Positions 40,194 through 43,242 of a DNA stretch of 43,242 bases are shown here, piece after piece; position 1 is the first letter of the stretch; each line of letters starts with the position of its first letter. Source of the stretch: CAYGVX01 sp964544285 (GTDB lineage: Archaea; Thermoproteota; Bathyarchaeia; Bathyarchaeales; SOJC01); NCBI GenBank assembly GCA_964544285.1, contig CAZJAQ010000004.1, positions 1 to 43,242 of the forward strand, in the 5' to 3' direction. The position numbers and the translations under genes are program-made. The notes below the pieces were generated by a model. It had not been told where the DNA came from. It ran no database searches and saw only the letters and a program-made list of their open reading frames with translations.

Positions 40194-40843
40194 TTTCTGC
40201 TGTGGTCTGTTCCCCTCATTTTCTGAATGATCAACCGTCTTTTCATCTCTGCTTCTTCTGTGACGTTGTCTAGAATCAGCAGAGCGTCTGCGATGAATTC
40301 TTCTATCCCCAACCCCAAGGTTTTTTGGCCTGTGGGTATGCTGCAGGTCATGATGGTTGTGCAGTTTTGAGTTTTTAGAATCTTGTAGAGAAGGTGCATG
40401 AGGGTTCTGTTGTCAAATCGTTCCTCGCATGCGAAGAAGAGGGCGGTTAGCGAGTCGATCACGAGTCTTTCTGCTTTCATACGGGCTACGGTGTCAAGGA
40501 TGAATTGGATGTTAGAGCTTAACCCTGCACCCTTCAGGCTTTCCACGTCGATGACACGCACTTTGTTGTCTCTCTCGAGGCTTTCTAGGTCATAGCCAAA
40601 GGTCTTCATGTTTCTCTTCAACATGCGAGCGTCTTCCTCTAGAGTTGCGTAGACTCCCCTCTCGTTGTATTCAACTGCGCCGTTGTAGATGAACTGGGTG
40701 CAAACGATTGTTTTGCCAGTTCCCGCACAGCCTGCTAAAAGTACGAGTTCGTTCTTGGGAAAGCCGCCTTCTATGATATTGTCGAGGTGGGGTACTCCTG
40801 TTTTGACACGCTCGATTTCCTTGACCTGTGATGTTTGCAACAC
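40133..40843 (-). CDS. KaiC/RadA-like single-domain ATPase
   Basis: The 236-residue protein begins with the KaiC-type GVPHLDNIIEGGFPKNELVLLAG and has Walker A at 38-45 (GCAGTGKT), the catalytic Glu pair E69-E70 (ATLEEDARML) and Walker B at about 127-130 (RLVIDS). Archaeal single-domain KaiC proteins form hexamers and can autophosphorylate or regulate signalling partners. It is coupled to the membrane protein gene that overlaps its 3' end, a pairing that suggests a membrane receptor feeding a KaiC-type switch. Confidence 0.88.
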   Translation of the reverse strand: MLQTSQVKEIERVKTGVPHLDNIIEGGFPKNELVLLAGCAGTGKTIVCTQFIYNGAVEYNERGVYATLEEDARMLKRNMKTFGYDLESLERDNKVRVIDVESLKGAGLSSNIQFILDTVARMKAERLVIDSLTALFFACEERFDNRTLMHLLYKILKTQNCTTIMTCSIPTGQKTLGLGIEEFIADALLILDNVTEEAEMKRRLIIQKMRGTDHSRKWHNILITKQGLEIVSFAQV

Positions 40844-40928
40844 AAGATGCTTCCTTCGTCATCGATTGCATTACTTTCTGAGCAATTATTAAACCTTCAT
40901 TATACATCCGAGTCAGATGTAGAAGATT

Positions 40929-40939
40929 ATTTTTAATAT
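40929..40939 (+). promoter_or_regulatory. TATA-like element upstream of the 68-aa gene
   Basis: The AT-rich ATTTTTAATAT around 40929-40939 precedes the small gene; the ribosome site GAGGTGA (40991-40997) then directs the TTG at 41004. Confidence 0.35.
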
Positions 40940-41003
40940 GGATTTTTGAGTCGCAAAGGTTAATGGTTTATCACCATGACTTTTTCGGCTGAGGTGAAAA
41001 TAT

Positions 41004-41210
41004 TTGAACAGTGTTTTATTTCAAGCTTGTAAGGAATTAATCGATGATGCGAAAGCTGGGAGCTCTGACATGGTGTTCAAGGAGATTTGTTTGGAGATCT
41101 TAGCTCGTGCAAAGCATGTTCTGGACAGTGGAGAATTCAAGGCTTTAAGAGAGTACGCTTCTGAACGAATGCTGGAGAAAGCGGTAGTGTCGATCGACGT
41201 CATAAGGTAG
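41004..41210 (+). CDS. Small helical protein, 68 aa
   Basis: The ribosome site GAGGTGA lies six bases before the TTG at 41004, which opens a 68-codon frame. The product is predicted all-helical, with a Cys in ACKELIDD and another in EICLEILARAKHVL, and mixed charge without a membrane helix. No family is recognised. It diverges from the KaiC-like gene. The good ribosome site supports a real gene. Confidence 0.6.
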   Translation: MNSVLFQACKELIDDAKAGSSDMVFKEICLEILARAKHVLDSGEFKALREYASERMLEKAVVSIDVIR

Positions 41211-41294
41211 CATTATTTCCATCTCTCTCTTTCTCTATTCTGCGTAGCAGTTGCACAATGTCCTCTTGGTATTTAGTGCGCTTCAGTTTTATCT

Positions 41295-41717
41295 ATGGCT
41301 GCTGTTTTTCTTTTCAGGTGTTTTTCGGTGAGTTGCAGCGTTGAAGAAGCGGTTGCGAGCTTGCGTTTCGGCGACCTCGTGCAGATAGATTGGCTTGATG
41401 CTAGCGAGACGAAGGGACGGTTGGAGAAAGCTTCCTTCGACACGTTAGTCTGCAGCGTAGGCTGGTTTCTCGGGATGAAAGGTTGTAAGACGAGGCATCT
41501 GGTGATCGCTAAGGAATTTATCCGTGGAGCCAGCGCTTTCCATTACAATGTCATTCCTGTGGGCATGGTTGAAACTGTGAGAGTATTCGGTCGAGCGGTC
41601 TTAGACGCCGAAGTCGAGCGTGTCCTGAAGAAGTTTGTGCGCGTGGCGATTAAACGGTTGAAGAAGAGGGACGGGTGGGTTTACGGTGAAAGATTGGCTG
41701 AGGCGAGTGTTCAGTAG
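41295..41717 (+). CDS. Hypothetical protein of up to 140 aa
   Basis: The frame opens at ATG 41295, but GTG 41328 has a better-placed ribosome site (AGGTG at 41316-41320) and would give 129 residues starting VSCSVEEAVASLRFGDLVQIDW. The first half looks like a small beta-barrel (FGDLVQIDW, TLVCSVGWFLG, HLVIAKEFI), and the C-terminal third is a basic helix (RVLKKFVRVAIKRLKKRDG). No family is recognised. It overlaps the next gene by 32 bases, and composition is G/T-rich. Confidence 0.6.
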   Translation: MAAVFLFRCFSVSCSVEEAVASLRFGDLVQIDWLDASETKGRLEKASFDTLVCSVGWFLGMKGCKTRHLVIAKEFIRGASAFHYNVIPVGMVETVRVFGRAVLDAEVERVLKKFVRVAIKRLKKRDGWVYGERLAEASVQ

Positions 41718-41946
41718 GCGCGTGGCTGCGCAGCGTGGTGGGGGCAAGAAGGTTGAGTTTGTTGAGGTTTTGCCCACCGACCGCTTGGTCTACGGAGTCA
41801 TGTTTGCCGTCGTTGCGTTGATCTGTTTGGTGGTTCTCGAAATCGTCCATATGGTTGTCTTTAGAAGTTTTAACAGTGAGGTTTTTGCTTGTATTACCTT
41901 TATAGTGGGCACGATTTTGGGGAGTTTCTTTGGGCAGAGGGGCTGA
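41686..41946 (+). CDS. Small two-span membrane protein, 86 aa
   Basis: Starting at GTG 41686 inside the previous gene, the product has a basic N-terminal segment (residues 1-22) and two hydrophobic helices (about 35-58 and 66-83). This is consistent with a helical hairpin anchored by its positive N terminus in the cytoplasm. It is coupled to the upstream hypothetical gene, and copy D of the dispersed element begins at the very next base after its stop codon. No family is recognised. Confidence 0.6.
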   Translation: MKDWLRRVFSRRVAAQRGGGKKVEFVEVLPTDRLVYGVMFAVVALICLVVLEIVHMVVFRSFNSEVFACITFIVGTILGSFFGQRG

Positions 41947-41987
41947 GTTTTGTGTTCTCTGCGCCTAGTCTAGACCGTCCTATTAGG
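41947..41987 (-). repeat. 41-bp dispersed intergenic element, copy D
   Basis: Read on the minus strand, it carries CCTAATAGG, ACGGTCTAGACTAG, G, CGC and the AGAACACAAAAC end, matching copy B at 40 of 41 bases. It begins directly after the stop of the two-span protein and lies between convergent genes. The plus strand to its left is G+T rich (44 of 60 bases at 41881-41940). Confidence 0.85.
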
Positions 41988-42024
41988 CTCCAAACATCGG
42001 CATTAGGTTGTCTGAGAGGTAGAG

Positions 42025-42510
42025 TTATAGTTTGTAGCCGATTTTCCGTAGGAACCCCTTTCTTGCTTCGATGTCTTTTTCGGTCTCGATTCCCTTGCTC
42101 TTGAAGCCATCAACTACGCCCAATATTCCTCTGCCTTGTTCTGTTTCAAGAACGATTACTTCGAGGGGGTTTGCGGTCGCAGCGTAGATTGTGCACACTT
42201 CTGAGACTTCTTTGATTCTGTTCAAGATGTTTATGGGGTAGGCGTTTTTGATATAAATTATGAAGCAGTGGCCACAGCTGAGGTCGAGGGCTTTCTGAGC
42301 GGCGAGGTTTTTGAGCTCGTTATCGTTGCCTTCGCTCCTCACCAAACATGGGCCAGAGCTTTCGCAGAAGCCAATGCCAAATTTTATGCTGGAAGCAGAC
42401 TCAGCCAACGCTTCGTAGAGGTCTTCTACGGTTTTGATGAAATGCGCCATGCCCAAGATAACATTGCAGTCTTTTATCGCTTCGATTTTCACTGTTTTGA
42501 AATCCAACAT
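42025..42510 (-). CDS. Adenosine-specific kinase family protein (DUF355-type)
   Basis: From ATG 42510 (MLDFKTVKIE) the product has 161 residues and matches the small archaeal/bacterial family annotated as adenosine-specific kinase: DCNVILGMAHFIKTVEDLYEAL, IKFGIGFCESSGPCLVRSEGN, CGHCFIIYIKNAYPINILNRIK and GRGILGVVDG. The frame extends four codons upstream (to 42522). The family name rests on structural ligand data, so the biological reaction is uncertain. It lies upstream of, and converges on, copy D of the dispersed element. Confidence 0.85.
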   Translation of the reverse strand: MLDFKTVKIEAIKDCNVILGMAHFIKTVEDLYEALAESASSIKFGIGFCESSGPCLVRSEGNDNELKNLAAQKALDLSCGHCFIIYIKNAYPINILNRIKEVSEVCTIYAATANPLEVIVLETEQGRGILGVVDGFKSKGIETEKDIEARKGFLRKIGYKL

Positions 42511-42546
42511 GTCTCCTCTCATTGTTTCTGGTAGCTTTTTTTGTAT

Positions 42547-43242
42547 TTAAACGCACACACGTGGGTTGCCCTTAGCTTTAGGCTTCAAGGGCGACATTGC
42601 TCGGAGTCGCTCTACAACCTTCGGCAATACTTGAAGGATGTAGTCAACATCCTCTTCTGTGTTATACTTTCCAAGCGAGAGCCTTAGACTCCCACGGGCT
42701 TCCTCTGGCTTCACACCCATTGCGAGAAGTACATGGCTTGCCTCGCCAACCAGAGAGGAGCATGCAGACCCGGAAGAAGCAGCTATCCCTTCTGTGTCGA
42801 GGCTCAGAACCACTGCTTCTCCTTCGATGTATGAAAAGCGAAAACTAGTATTGTTTGGAAGCCTCTTCGTAGCGTGGCCGTTGAGATAGGTTTCTTCGAT
42901 TTCCAAAACCCCTTTTATCAGCCTGTCTCGAAGGCGAGTGAGACGTTCTGCTTCGGGCTTCATCTCTTCCTTTCGAAGTTCCACTGCCTTGGCAAATCCC
43001 ACTATGCCCGGAACGTTCTCGGTTCCCGACCTTAAACCGAACTCGTGTCCACCGCCGTGCACCAGTGGCTCGATTTCAAACCCCTTTCTAACATAGAGAG
43101 CGCCCACTCCCTTTGGTCCATACAGTTTGTGAGCGTTAATAGTCATAGAGTCGATGCCCATTTCTTTAACGTTGATGGGTAGTTTGCCGAAGCTTTGAAC
43201 CGCGTCTGTGTGGAATAGGGCGTCGTGTTCGTGACATATTCT
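42547..43242 (-). CDS. Cysteine desulfurase (NifS/IscS class), 5' part beyond the window
   Basis: The last 231 residues of a PLP-dependent desulfurase are present; they run in from the window edge with FHTDAVQSFGKLPIN and carry the PLP lysine in NAHKLYGPKG, the substrate-binding GGGHEFGLRSGTENV and the persulfide Cys in SSGSACSSLVGEASHVL. It takes sulfur from cysteine for iron-sulfur clusters and thio-tRNA. The SGSACSS loop is the long form seen in class I (IscS/NifS) enzymes. The product ends with a short basic tail (KPKAKGNPRVCV). Confidence 0.92.
   Translation of the reverse strand, partial: RICHEHDALFHTDAVQSFGKLPINVKEMGIDSMTINAHKLYGPKGVGALYVRKGFEIEPLVHGGGHEFGLRSGTENVPGIVGFAKAVELRKEEMKPEAERLTRLRDRLIKGVLEIEETYLNGHATKRLPNNTSFRFSYIEGEAVVLSLDTEGIAASSGSACSSLVGEASHVLLAMGVKPEEARGSLRLSLGKYNTEEDVDYILQVLPKVVERLRAMSPLKPKAKGNPRVCV

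Noticed and set aside
2110..41987. Dispersed element as a CRISPR array or remnant
   Set aside because: Copies are kilobases apart and in both orientations, with no spacers and no cas genes.

Overview
This 43 kb window is archaeal chromosome from an uncultivated lineage. It carries a 100-base run of N at 28532-28631, so it is a scaffolded draft or metagenome assembly. Archaeal signs are a three-OB replication protein A, a class I CCA-adding enzyme, an archaeal tRNA m2G10 methyltransferase, the UPF0200/UPF0201 pair, KaiC-like and DUF835-like signalling proteins, class II HMG-CoA reductase, TrpB2, TATA-box promoters and leaderless or GGTGA-led genes. Large NosD-type beta-helix surface proteins and a group 3-like NiFe hydrogenase would fit a TACK archaeon such as Bathyarchaeia. 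That placement is inference.

Layout. 1-1112: the 3' end of a frameshifted iron-sulfur flavoprotein, tRNA-Pro(CGG) and a 43-residue membrane protein. 1145-7715: a CDF metal transporter diverging from an inositol-phosphatase family gene, an SbcD-related phosphoesterase, Hsp20, a SWIM zinc-finger protein, a 38-residue membrane protein, RPA and TrpB2. 7988-15777: CTP synthase, a flippase-like membrane protein with a coupled winged-helix protein, a long bactofilin-like beta-helix repeat protein, an MFS transporter, an ECF S component and an AIR-synthase family protein. 15788-23499: two GT2 glycosyltransferases, a radical SAM protein, and two giant NosD-type surface proteins, one starting with an extracytoplasmic rhodanese domain; this looks like a cell-surface island. 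23522-28531: HAD and HD hydrolases, then HMG-CoA reductase, PRPP synthetase, the tRNA methyltransferase and RNase Z, which run almost end to end. 28632-33524: a TIM-barrel epimerase and saccharopine-dehydrogenase-like pair, UPF0201/UPF0200, then ThpR and CCA transferase. 33534-36554: hydrogenase small and large subunits, a ferredoxin with an Asp in a ligand position, and a ferritin-like protein. 36708-43242: UppP, a zinc-ribbon coiled-coil membrane protein, a cupin, a DUF835-like membrane protein coupled to a KaiC-like ATPase, several small proteins, an adenosine-specific kinase family protein and a truncated cysteine desulfurase.

The most unusual signal is not a gene. A 41-bp intergenic element with two palindromic cores occurs four times (2110, 7731, 37556, 41947). 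Two copies 34 kb apart match at 40 of 41 positions. In three of the four the element starts within 0-15 bases of a stop codon. Each copy lies inside a 1.5-3 kb stretch whose base composition is strand-asymmetric (A+C-rich on the strand carrying the element, whichever way the genes run), and the sign of the asymmetry follows the orientation of the element in all four cases. I do not recognise this element.

Other points of interest are a perfect 16-bp palindrome in the trpB2 promoter, a CDF transporter with HxxxH in place of HxxxD, a hydrogenase L2 motif ending in Arg, a P-loop lacking its Ser/Thr, a 17-residue-period bactofilin-like protein, and two apparent single-base C-homopolymer indels that break genes.
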